A stretch of 64,000 bases of DNA, from contig JAPOXG010000022.1 in assembly GCA_026707225.1 (NCBI GenBank), forward strand, positions 1-64,000. Reading direction: 5' to 3'. The stretch comes from Chloroflexota bacterium (GTDB taxonomy: Bacteria; Chloroflexota; Anaerolineae; Aggregatilineales; Phototrophicaceae). The notes beneath the pieces were generated by a model. It saw only the letters and a program-made list of their open reading frames with translations. It was not told the origin of the DNA and ran no database searches. Below, piece by piece: positions 47,159-56,106 of this stretch (position 1 is the stretch's first letter; every line of letters starts with the position of its first letter). The translations under genes and the position numbers were made by a program.

Positions 47159-48448
47159 ATGAAGAGCATGCTTAAACGTTCCATGCTGATTATGGCGCTG
47201 GTTATCCTCGCTACGACAACGGGAGTAACGCCGGCGCAGGATGAAGTCACCCTGGGCTTCGTCTACGGCTCCTTCGCCCCGCAGGAGAAATGGGAAGCCT
47301 ACTTCGAGGGATTCCTCGAGGCGCATCCCAATGTCACGATCAACTACATTCCGGTCCCATTGGACAGTTGGGGTGATTACACGCAGAAAATTGTCACCAC
47401 GATGCTGGGTGGCGAGCAGGTCGATGTCATCTGGAACGCGATTGAAGCTGTTCCCTTAATGGCCGAACGCGGCGTCCTGCGGGAGCTGGATTCCTTCCTT
47501 GAGAGCGACACCGATATCCAGGAGTTCCTGGACGATGCGAATCCCAAGCTGCTTGAGGGGCTGCGCTGGAAGGACCAGCAGTATCTGCTTCCCTTCGCCT
47601 GGAACACCACGCTGATTTACTACAACAAAGCGGTACTGGAAGCCGCCGGATTGCCCGAACCGCCGCCGGACTGGACCTGGGACGATTTCCTGGAATACGC
47701 CACAACCATAACGCAAGATACCGACGGCGATGGCAATAACGATATCTGGGGCTTCCACCATAACGCCTGGCTCTGGCACCTTGGTCCCTGGCTGGTCTCC
47801 AACGGTTCCTTCTTCCTAAACGAAGACTTCAGCGAGCCTTGGTACAGCCGTCCGGAGTCTATCGAGGCGCTGCAATTCGCGCGCGACTTGATCTGGGAGC
47901 ATGGAGTCGGACCGACCGGGTCCTTCAACTTCCGCGAAGCCTTTGTCGCCGGCACGCTGGGCATGATGATCGACTCGCCCGCCGGGCGCCAGCGCCTAAT
48001 CCCGGCCGGCATGTCCGCCGATGACTACGATGTCGTCTTCTTCCCTACCAAATCGGGCGAAGGCGCCCCCGGCTCGCAATGGGGCACGGACGGCTATGGC
48101 ATCACGAAAGACAGCCAACACCCGGACCTGGCTTGGGAGATGGTCAAGCACTTGGTGAGCACGGAAGTCATGTCCAAACTGCTCTCGGGCGAGTTCGCTT
48201 CGGCGAGCGCCCCGGCGCGCCAATCGCTGGCGAGCGATCCGGTTTTGGTCGCGGCGAGCCCAGCCAATTACCTGCGATTTTATGAGGTATTGGACAACGG
48301 GCGCACGGTCATCAACGCGCCCAACTTTGCCGAATTGGCGGAAATTCACGATCGCTATATGTCGCAAGTTTGGGCGAATGAGATGAGCGTCGAAGAGGCC
48401 GCCGCTAACATCCAGGCCGATATGGAAGCGGTCATCGCCGATAGCTAG
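47159..48448 (+). CDS. Family 1 extracellular solute-binding protein
   Basis: Signal peptide MLIMALVILATTTGVTPAQDE; EAYFEGFLEAHPNVTINYIPVPLDSWGDYTQKIVTTMLGGEQVDVIWN...DGYGITKDSQHPDLAWEMVKHLVS. Confidence 0.92.
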   Translation: MKSMLKRSMLIMALVILATTTGVTPAQDEVTLGFVYGSFAPQEKWEAYFEGFLEAHPNVTINYIPVPLDSWGDYTQKIVTTMLGGEQVDVIWNAIEAVPLMAERGVLRELDSFLESDTDIQEFLDDANPKLLEGLRWKDQQYLLPFAWNTTLIYYNKAVLEAAGLPEPPPDWTWDDFLEYATTITQDTDGDGNNDIWGFHHNAWLWHLGPWLVSNGSFFLNEDFSEPWYSRPESIEALQFARDLIWEHGVGPTGSFNFREAFVAGTLGMMIDSPAGRQRLIPAGMSADDYDVVFFPTKSGEGAPGSQWGTDGYGITKDSQHPDLAWEMVKHLVSTEVMSKLLSGEFASASAPARQSLASDPVLVAASPANYLRFYEVLDNGRTVINAPNFAELAEIHDRYMSQVWANEMSVEEAAANIQADMEAVIADS

Positions 48449-48569
48449 CGGATCAAGCGCGAGGTGGCTCGGTGCTGAATTCAGGCCGCCTCATCACCGC
48501 CCCGGTCAGGTTCATAGATCGCTTGCAATATGCCGCGTTACTTGACCGGGCATCTGTTCCAGAATACTC

Positions 48570-49526
48570 ATGAGCGTGCAGTCGCCGAAGAAGCAGGAGG
48601 CTGCCATTTTAGCGCGCCAAGCCACCGCTAGCTGGAATTGGGCCAACAGCCTACGGGCACGGGAAGCAATCGCCGGCTACTTCTTCATTCTGCCGACGCT
48701 GTTGAGTTTTCTGGTTTTCTTTCTCATCCCGACGATTTCGGGCTTGGGCATGTCCCTCTTTGATTGGGATTTTTTCTCCGATCCCGATTATGTTGGGCTG
48801 GAAAACTTCATTGAGCTGTCGCAAGACAAACTCTTCCTGACAACATTAAAGAACACGGCGCTCTTTGCCATCTTTGCCACTGCCGGCAACGTAGGCTTGG
48901 GCATGTTTATCGCCATCGGCATCAACAGCATCAAGTGGGGCTGGCTGAGAGCCTACCTGCGCACCGCCTATTTCATACCCTTCGTCATCTCGACTGTCGT
49001 CGTCGCCCTGATGTTCGGCTTTCTCTTGCAAGAGAGCACCGGCGTGGTGAATTATTATCTGTCGCGGCTGGGGATTCACCGGATACCGTGGCTGTCTTCG
49101 TCGGCCTGGGCTTTCAGATCCATTGTCTTGATTGATGTCTGGAAGCATATCGGCTTCTTCACGCTGATATTCCTGGCCGGCTTGCAGGCGATCCCGAGCG
49201 AACTTTATGAAGCGGCGCTGGTCGATGGCGCCGGGCGCCGCGTTCGGCTGACGCGCATCACGATCCCGCTGCTGACGCCATCGCTGTTCTTTTCGTTAAT
49301 CATCGCACTAATTGGCGCTTTCCAGGTTTTCGAGTCGATGTATGTCTTGACCAACGGCGGACCCGGCGATGCTACCAGAACCGTCGTCATGTATCTCTTT
49401 CGAGAGGCTTTCGGCAGCTTCAATATGGGCTACGCCGCCAGCATGGCGGTCCTGCTCTTTTTCATCATCCTGACCCTGACCGTCACCCAGGTCCGGCTCG
49501 GCGACCGCTGGGTCTTCTACCGCTAA
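48570..49526 (+). CDS. MalF/UgpA-like CUT1 permease
   Basis: AGYFFILPTLLSFLVFFLIPTISGLGMSLFDWDF...IPSELYEAALVDGAGRRVRLTRITIPLLTPSLFFSLIIALIGAFQVFESMYVLTNGGPGDATRTVVMYLFREAF. Confidence 0.93.
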   Translation: MSVQSPKKQEAAILARQATASWNWANSLRAREAIAGYFFILPTLLSFLVFFLIPTISGLGMSLFDWDFFSDPDYVGLENFIELSQDKLFLTTLKNTALFAIFATAGNVGLGMFIAIGINSIKWGWLRAYLRTAYFIPFVISTVVVALMFGFLLQESTGVVNYYLSRLGIHRIPWLSSSAWAFRSIVLIDVWKHIGFFTLIFLAGLQAIPSELYEAALVDGAGRRVRLTRITIPLLTPSLFFSLIIALIGAFQVFESMYVLTNGGPGDATRTVVMYLFREAFGSFNMGYAASMAVLLFFIILTLTVTQVRLGDRWVFYR

Positions 49527-49545
49527 CCGTTCGCAAGAGTCGACA

Positions 49546-50433
49546 ATGACCAGCGTGGCGCTCTCGTACCGCAATTCAGCGTTTCAAGACAAGTTGAGGC
49601 GCAATTGGAGCGCCTACTTGGCCAATATCGTACTTGCGCTCCCGCTGGTCCTCGGATCGCTGATTATGTTCTTGCCCCTAGTTTGGGCGGTTTCCTTCTC
49701 GTTTGGTCAGCCGCACGAATTCTTCACGCTGCCGCCGCCGGTTATCCCCAGTTCATTCCGTCTCGACAATTATCATGGCGTCTTTGAGCGCGTCGACTTT
49801 CTTAGATTTTTTCTCAACAGCGTCTTCGTCACCGCCTGCGTGACGATCGCGCAATTGATCACCTGCAGCATGGGCGGCTATGCCTTTGCCCGCTTGCGCT
49901 TCCCCGGCAAGCGGATCATCTTCATTCTTTTCCTCGCTTCGATGATGGTGCCCCAGCACGTCACTTTGATCCCGGTCTTCATCATCATCCGCGGGATGGG
50001 CTTGTACAACAATCTGGGCGCGCTGATTGTCCCTTACGCCACCAGCGTCTTCGGCACCTTCCTGCTCAAGCAATTCTTCGAGACAATTCCCGATGAATTG
50101 GAGGATGCCTCGAAGATTGACGGCGCCGGCTTTCTGCAGATCTACTGGCGCATCATGCTGCCGCTCGCCGGTCCACCGCTGGCGACCCTGGCGATACTCA
50201 CCTTTAACAGCTCCTGGAATAACTTCTTTTGGCCGCTGATTTTCATCAATTCAGCTGACAAGATGACTTTGCCGCTCGGCATGATATACTTGCGCGGTCA
50301 GGATGGGGTGACCAACTCCGGCGTGCTCATGGCGGCGATCGTCTTGAACCTGATTCCTGTCCTCGTATTCTTTTTGATCTTTCAGCGTAGACTGGTGGAA
50401 GGCGTGACTTTGAGCGGGCTAAAAGGCGCCTGA
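49546..50433 (+). CDS. MalG/UgpE-like CUT1 permease
   Basis: LRLPGKRIIFILFLASMMVPQHVTLIPVFIIIRGMGLYNNLGALIVPY...IPDELEDASKIDGAGFLQIYWRIMLPLAGPPLATLAILTFNSSWNNFFWPLIF. Confidence 0.93.
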   Translation: MTSVALSYRNSAFQDKLRRNWSAYLANIVLALPLVLGSLIMFLPLVWAVSFSFGQPHEFFTLPPPVIPSSFRLDNYHGVFERVDFLRFFLNSVFVTACVTIAQLITCSMGGYAFARLRFPGKRIIFILFLASMMVPQHVTLIPVFIIIRGMGLYNNLGALIVPYATSVFGTFLLKQFFETIPDELEDASKIDGAGFLQIYWRIMLPLAGPPLATLAILTFNSSWNNFFWPLIFINSADKMTLPLGMIYLRGQDGVTNSGVLMAAIVLNLIPVLVFFLIFQRRLVEGVTLSGLKGA

Positions 50434-50498
50434 ATCATCGTAAATCTTGAAGTCCGTCACAGGACTGTTTTGATAGGCGACATTCAAAGGGTGAACTG

Positions 50499-52916
50499 AT
50501 GAAACATCACGAAGGCATCCGAAGCTACGACCATAGCGCCAGCGCCCTGGCTTTCCCTCTGGGCGGTATCGGCACCGGCAACGTGTCGCTGGGCGCGCGC
50601 GGCGAATTGCGCGATTGGGAAATCTTCAACAGCCCGGCAAAAGGCGCGACCCTGCCGCTGACTTTCTTCGCGCTGCGCTGCCGGCAGGCGGGGCAAGAGG
50701 CCAAGATTCGCGTACTCGAAGGACCGCTTCAAGCGCCGCATACGCCTTCGCACGGCTACCATCCCTTAATGAGCTTGGCGGGCTTGCCGCGCTTCAAAGG
50801 CAGTACCTTCCGCGGACAATACCCCTTCGCCAGCATCGAGTTTCACGATGCGAATATGCCGGTCTCGGTTTCGCTGGAAGCCTATACGCCTTTGCTGCCG
50901 CTGAATCCGGAAGATTCCGGCATTCCCTGCGCCATCCTGACCTACACCGTCAGGAATATGACCGAAGACCCGGTCGACATGACCCTCGTCGGCTCCTTGA
51001 CCAACCCGGTTGGCAACTTGAGGCGCGATCGATTCGGCAACGAAGCCCAGGTTGAGTTCGGAACGCCCGTTAACGATTTCCGCGATGACGATGACCTGCG
51101 GGGCCTGCTGCTGACCAATCCGGAGCTTGCAGTTGAAGACCTTCATCATGGCAGCCTCGCCCTCGCCAGCGATCACGAACGCGCGACCTTCAAGCGCAGT
51201 TGGCTGCGGGGCGAGTGGTGGGATTATCTGCACGACTTCTGGGACGATCTCCTGGAAGATGGATTGCTGGACGACCCCGCCGATGACGCGCCCGGCACGC
51301 GCATCGCTGCCGCGTCCCTCGGTTTGGTCGACCGCCTCGAAGCTGGCGAGAGCAAGCGCTTCCGTTTTCTGCTGACCTGGCACTTCCCGAACCGGCCCGC
51401 CGCCTGGGACCTGCGCGCGCTTCCTGCCATAGGCGTCGACGAAAGCGATGTCGGCATTATCCGCAACCACTACGCCACACGCTTCAATGACGCCTGGGAA
51501 GTCGGGCGATACACCGTGCGCAATCTGCCTCGCCTGGAATCGACGACGCGCCAGTTCCACGACGCCTTGTTTGGCAGCACGCTGCCCCCAGTCGTACTCG
51601 ACGCCGTCTCCGCCAATATCGTACCGGCACGCAGCACGACCTGCTTCTGGCTGGAGGATGGACGCTTCTACGGCTGGGAAGGCTGCTTTGACGACTCGGG
51701 CTGCTGCGCCGGCACTTGCACCCATGTCTGGAGCTACGCTTATACCATCGCCTATCTGTTTCCTTCGCTCGAGCGCGAGATGCGCAAGATCGAATTCAAT
51801 GTGGAAACGGCTGACGACGGCGCCATGAAGTTCCGCAGCTATGGCACTTTTCATGCGAATGTCATCGATGCCGTGCGCGCGGACGCCGCTGTCGATGGTC
51901 AGATGGGCTCGATCCTGCGCGGCTACCGTGAATGGCAGTTGTGCCGCGATGACGAGTTCCTCGCCGGCATCTGGGACGGCGTCAAACGCGCCATCGGCTT
52001 CGCCAGCGCCTACTGGGACGAAGACAATGATCACGTGCTTGATGCTGTGCAGCACAATACATACGACATCGAATTTCACGGTCCCAACCCGCTGTCCAGC
52101 ATCTACTATTTGGCCGCCTTACGCGCAGTGGAAGAAATGGCGCGCGCCATGGGCGAAGACGAATTGAGCGCGCGTTGCCGCGTCGCCTTCCAAACCGGCA
52201 GCGCCAATCTGGACGACATGCTCTGGAATGGCGGCTACTACATCCAGAAGCTGGATGCGCTTAACGCGCAGAAATACCAGCACGGCGAGGGCTGCCTCTC
52301 CGACCAGTTGCTGGGACAGCTGCATGCCAGCCTGCTCGGCCTTGGCGACCTGCTGCCCGCCGAACATGTAAAGACGGCGCTGAAGTCCATCTACCAGCAC
52401 AACTTCATGCGCGATTTCAGCGAGCACGCCAATTGCCAGCGCGTCTACGCTCTGAACGACGAAGCCGGCTTGCTGCTCTGTTCCTGGCCTCACGGGGGGC
52501 GCCCGCGCCTGCCCTTCCCTTACGCGGATGAGGTCTGGACTGGAATCGAATACCAGGTCGCCGCGCATCTCATTTATGAAGGCTGGGTCGAAGAAGGTCT
52601 TGAAATTGTCGAAGCGCTGCGCGCCCGGCATGATGGCATCCGGCGCAACCCCTGGAACGAAGTCGAATGCGGCAATCATTACGCCCGCAGCATGGCCAGC
52701 TGGGCGCTGCTGCTGGCGCTTAGCGGCATGCGGATCGACGCGGAAACTGGCGCGTCCACTTTCACGCCCAGTGACAACCTGCTTGCGGACAAAGAGCCAT
52801 TCTCGGTCTTTTGGTCTGACGGACGCGAATGGGGCGTGTATTCGCAGGCATGGGACACAGCAAGCGAGACCTGGGAGCCCCGCTTTGAGACGCTTGGCGC
52901 GGCAGGCGACCTGTAG
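50499..52916 (+). CDS. GH116 family (GBA2-like beta-glucosidase/glucosylceramidase-type) protein
   Basis: ALAFPLGGIGTGNVSLGARGELRDWEIFNSPAKG; GCCAGTCTHVWSYAYTIAYLFPSLEREMRKIEF; VQHNTYDIEFHGPNPLSSIYYLAALRAVEEM; DEVWTGIEYQVAAHLIYEGWVEEGLEIVEALRARHDG. Confidence 0.92.
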   Translation: MKHHEGIRSYDHSASALAFPLGGIGTGNVSLGARGELRDWEIFNSPAKGATLPLTFFALRCRQAGQEAKIRVLEGPLQAPHTPSHGYHPLMSLAGLPRFKGSTFRGQYPFASIEFHDANMPVSVSLEAYTPLLPLNPEDSGIPCAILTYTVRNMTEDPVDMTLVGSLTNPVGNLRRDRFGNEAQVEFGTPVNDFRDDDDLRGLLLTNPELAVEDLHHGSLALASDHERATFKRSWLRGEWWDYLHDFWDDLLEDGLLDDPADDAPGTRIAAASLGLVDRLEAGESKRFRFLLTWHFPNRPAAWDLRALPAIGVDESDVGIIRNHYATRFNDAWEVGRYTVRNLPRLESTTRQFHDALFGSTLPPVVLDAVSANIVPARSTTCFWLEDGRFYGWEGCFDDSGCCAGTCTHVWSYAYTIAYLFPSLEREMRKIEFNVETADDGAMKFRSYGTFHANVIDAVRADAAVDGQMGSILRGYREWQLCRDDEFLAGIWDGVKRAIGFASAYWDEDNDHVLDAVQHNTYDIEFHGPNPLSSIYYLAALRAVEEMARAMGEDELSARCRVAFQTGSANLDDMLWNGGYYIQKLDALNAQKYQHGEGCLSDQLLGQLHASLLGLGDLLPAEHVKTALKSIYQHNFMRDFSEHANCQRVYALNDEAGLLLCSWPHGGRPRLPFPYADEVWTGIEYQVAAHLIYEGWVEEGLEIVEALRARHDGIRRNPWNEVECGNHYARSMASWALLLALSGMRIDAETGASTFTPSDNLLADKEPFSVFWSDGREWGVYSQAWDTASETWEPRFETLGAAGDL

Positions 52917-52990
52917 GGGATACACTTGTGTCGCCCTGTACTTGCGCGGCTTGGGCTCCCGGGAGGGCGAGACAAGTCTCGCCCCTACAG
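52914..52990. repeat. REP-like palindromic repeats
   Basis: GTAGGGGATACACTTGTGTCGCCC; GGGCGAGAC-AA-GTCTCGCCC (52965-52984) CTACA. Confidence 0.75.
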
Positions 52991-53053
52991 CACGACTTTA
53001 GCGGGTAAATTCGCAGGCGCAGGCACAACAACGCCGAAAACGAGGTTAGACAA

Positions 53054-53764
53054 ATGTCGCTAAAATACTACACGCACGGACGGCGCGACCAAATGAAAGT
53101 GGCGCTGACCTTCGACGACGGACCCAATCCGCCGCGCACCGACCAGGTCATCGAGATTCTCAACAGCCGAGGCGCGCGCGGCACCTTCTTCGTTCTGGGC
53201 AAGTGGGTGGAGCGTTTTCCCCAGGCTTTCCAGCGCATCGTCGAAAGCGGGCATTGCGTCGGCAATCACAGCTACCTGCACGAAGCCCACCTCGGCGATT
53301 TTGACCGCGCCGAAGCCGCCATTGGCAATCTGCTCGGCCGCCCGACGCGCTTCCTGCGCGCCCATTACTTCAACTTCTTCACTTGCCTCTACTCGCCGGT
53401 CGCCTTGTCGCGCGATATGAAGATCGTCGATGCCGATGTCAACCCGGCCGATTACGCCAAGAGCGATCCACAGGCGATCATCGACGCCACGCTGCAGGCG
53501 CCTGCTCTAGCCGGCGGCTCCATCATCGACCTGCACGACGGCCGGGAGCTGGACGACGACGCCAGGCGCCTCGCCAGCCCGCTGCCGATGATCGAAGCGC
53601 TGCCAGCGATCGTTGACGGCTTAAAGGCGCGCGGCTTCCAACTGGTTGGCCTCGACGAAATGGAACTGGTCGATGCCATTGAGTGGCAGCCCGATGGGCG
53701 GGGGACATTCGCCGCGCCCGAGGCGCGCGCGGCCATCGAAGGCTTGAGCCGGAAGTCCAACTGA
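53054..53764 (+). CDS. Polysaccharide deacetylase family protein (NodB-like)
   Basis: VALTFDDGPNPPRTDQVIEILNSRGARGTFFVLGKWVERFPQAFQRIVESGHCVGNHSYLH. Confidence 0.92.
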   Translation: MSLKYYTHGRRDQMKVALTFDDGPNPPRTDQVIEILNSRGARGTFFVLGKWVERFPQAFQRIVESGHCVGNHSYLHEAHLGDFDRAEAAIGNLLGRPTRFLRAHYFNFFTCLYSPVALSRDMKIVDADVNPADYAKSDPQAIIDATLQAPALAGGSIIDLHDGRELDDDARRLASPLPMIEALPAIVDGLKARGFQLVGLDEMELVDAIEWQPDGRGTFAAPEARAAIEGLSRKSN

Positions 53765-53813
53765 CCGAGCGCGACTGTCCAAATGCCGCGCCGCATCGCA
53801 GGCTCGCCAATAT

Positions 53814-53842
53814 TTGACAAGCCAACTTGGAGACGCTACAGT
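53814..53842 (+). promoter_or_regulatory. Candidate sigma70-type promoter for the second CUT2 operon
   Basis: TTGACA (53814-53819), 17 nt, TACAGT (53837-53842). Confidence 0.55.
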
Positions 53843-53980
53843 TCGTTCTGTAATCGGCGAATTGAAATCGTGATTTCTTTCTTTGCAGGCTGCTCACAAT
53901 ATGTACTTGCGAAATTCCAAAGTCCGCCCCGTTTTGACAGGCCGCAATATCCGCCAAAGCGATGATCGAGCGCGCGACTG

Positions 53981-54763
53981 ATGGACTCGACTCAAGGCCA
54001 TCCTGAGCGCGTTGCTATCGACGAGTCAGCGCCGGCGCCGCTGCTCATCGCCCGAAACATCACCAAGTCATTCGGCCATGTCCAGGCGCTGAGCAATGCT
54101 TATATTGACGTGCGGGCGGGCGAAATCGTGGCGCTGGTGGGTGACAATGGCGCTGGCAAATCAACACTGATCAAAGTCCTTTCCGGCGCGCATCGCCCCG
54201 ACGCCGGCGAGATTATCGTCCGCGGCCAATCGGCCGCCATCAACAGCCCGAACGACTCCTTCGATCTCGGCATCGCCACGGTTTATCAGGACCTGGCGCT
54301 GCTGCCATCGCGCGATGTGGTGGCGAACCTCTACGTGGGAAGGGAGCTCACCAACAACGGCTTGCTGGACCGGCGCAAGATGACCGAAGAAGCCAATCGC
54401 GTCGTGCGGCAACTGCGCACCAACCTGCCCTCGGTGCATACGCCCGTGCGCTTTCTGTCCGGTGGCCAGCGGCAGGCGGTCGCCATCGCCCGCGTCGTGC
54501 ATTTCGGCGCCGAGATTCTGCTGCTCGACGAGCCGACGGCGGCGCTCGGCGTCAAAGAATCGCACGAAATGTTGACCTTGATCGAGAACCTCAAAGAGCA
54601 GAACAAAGCGATCATCGTCGTCAGCCATAATCTGGCGCACGTCTTCCGCATCTGCGATCGCATCACTGTCCTGCGCCATGGCGAGACGGTAGGCACGCTG
54701 ATCAAAGAAGACACCGATTCCACCGAAGTCGTCCAAATGATCACCGGCGCTGATCTCTTGTGA
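53981..54763 (+). CDS. CUT2-type sugar ABC transporter ATPase, single NBD (FrcA-like)
   Basis: LVGDNGAGKSTLIKVLSGAHRPDAGE...VRFLSGGQRQAVAIARVVHFGAEILLLDEPTAALGVKESHE; 260 aa. Confidence 0.93.
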   Translation: MDSTQGHPERVAIDESAPAPLLIARNITKSFGHVQALSNAYIDVRAGEIVALVGDNGAGKSTLIKVLSGAHRPDAGEIIVRGQSAAINSPNDSFDLGIATVYQDLALLPSRDVVANLYVGRELTNNGLLDRRKMTEEANRVVRQLRTNLPSVHTPVRFLSGGQRQAVAIARVVHFGAEILLLDEPTAALGVKESHEMLTLIENLKEQNKAIIVVSHNLAHVFRICDRITVLRHGETVGTLIKEDTDSTEVVQMITGADLL

Positions 54764-54810
54764 ACTCGAGGAATCATCAGGCCTGGCGAATAGGGTAACG
54801 GAGCGCATCA

Positions 54811-55884
54811 GTGACAGCCATTATTGACAAAGTCAAGCCATCTGACGATAGGCCGGAAGGAGCGTCGCGGCTGCGGCGCTTGCTCGGGCAGCGTGAAGCG
54901 CAGCTGCTGCTGGTGCTGGTCGTATTCACCTTGCTCGTGCGGGCTGGCGGCGCGAAAGGCTTCCTCGGTCCCACGCATTTTCCCATCTTCCTGTCCCAAG
55001 TCGCGCCGGACATGCTGGTGGTGATCCCGATGGCGATGCTGCTGATCGGCGGCATGTTCGATCTGTCGGTGACCGGCGTCGCCAACCTCAGCGTGGTCTT
55101 GGTCGGCTGGACCTTCTCTCGCTTGCTGGGCACGATGGACGACACGCTGCTGATCATATTGGTGGTCGCGATTGGCTTAATGGCCGGTTTGATCGTCGGC
55201 GCGATCAATGGCTTGGCGGTCACCCGTCTGCGCATGAATCCGCTGATGACGACGCTGGCGACCTGGTGGATGGCTCAGGGCGCGGCGACCGGCGTGGCTG
55301 GCGGTGAATCGCGCCACAACTTCGTCGGCTCCTTCCGCGATATCGCCCGATTTCAGCCCCTGCGAGATTTGGGCGAGACCTTCCCCTTTCTGCAGGAGAT
55401 GCGCATCAGCACTTTGCCAATGCCGGTATTCTACGCGGCGATTGTGATTTTCCTCGGCTGGCTCATTTTGACGCGGACGCGCTTTGGCTGGCATATTTTC
55501 GCCACCGGCAGCGACCGGCAAGGCGCGGCGCTGAACGGCGTCAACGTCAACCGCGTGACCCTCATCGGCTTCATCGCCACCGGCATGGCCGCCGCCATGT
55601 GCGGCATCGTCTGGGCCAGCCGGCTCACATCAGCGCCGCCCAATACCCTGGGTGGCCTCGAGCTGCGGGTGATCGCCGCCGCGGTGATCGGAGGCGCCGC
55701 GCTCACCGGCGGGGAGGGCAGCGTGCTCGGCGCCGTCCTGGGGCTGTTCTTCATGCACATGATCCGCAGCGCCACCATTCAATTGGGCTTGCCCGTCTAT
55801 TGGGAATTCTTCGTATTGGGCGCCGTTCTGTTCACCGCCGTCGCCTTTGACGCCTGGACCAAACGGCGAGCCGACACCCAATGA
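54811..55884 (+). CDS. CUT2-type (RbsC-like) sugar ABC transporter permease
   Basis: VVIPMAMLLIGGMFDLSVTGVANLSVVLVG...GLAVTRLRMNPLMTTLATWWMAQGAATG...VIGGAALTGGEGSVLGAVLGLFFM. GTG start. Confidence 0.9.
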   Translation: MTAIIDKVKPSDDRPEGASRLRRLLGQREAQLLLVLVVFTLLVRAGGAKGFLGPTHFPIFLSQVAPDMLVVIPMAMLLIGGMFDLSVTGVANLSVVLVGWTFSRLLGTMDDTLLIILVVAIGLMAGLIVGAINGLAVTRLRMNPLMTTLATWWMAQGAATGVAGGESRHNFVGSFRDIARFQPLRDLGETFPFLQEMRISTLPMPVFYAAIVIFLGWLILTRTRFGWHIFATGSDRQGAALNGVNVNRVTLIGFIATGMAAAMCGIVWASRLTSAPPNTLGGLELRVIAAAVIGGAALTGGEGSVLGAVLGLFFMHMIRSATIQLGLPVYWEFFVLGAVLFTAVAFDAWTKRRADTQ

Positions 55885-56106
55885 CGCTGACGCTTGTGGC
55901 GCCTTTATCCGAACAGCCCTGGTCAGGCCAGGGGAAGCGGCGCTCCCGCGCGCAGCGCGCGATGCGTCTTTGAAGGGGGCAGATGCACAGGCGCGTCTGC
56001 ATCGCCAAAGTGGTGAATTGCGCGGCCATCGACAATGACAGCCGTGTGGATTTCCCCACGAAGCGCAATGAGACTCGATAGAACAACACATCTTTTGGAG
56101 AGCAAA

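Noticed and set aside
50766-52079. 437-aa minus-strand ORF antisense to GH116
   Set aside because: Antisense shadow of a well-supported GH116 gene.
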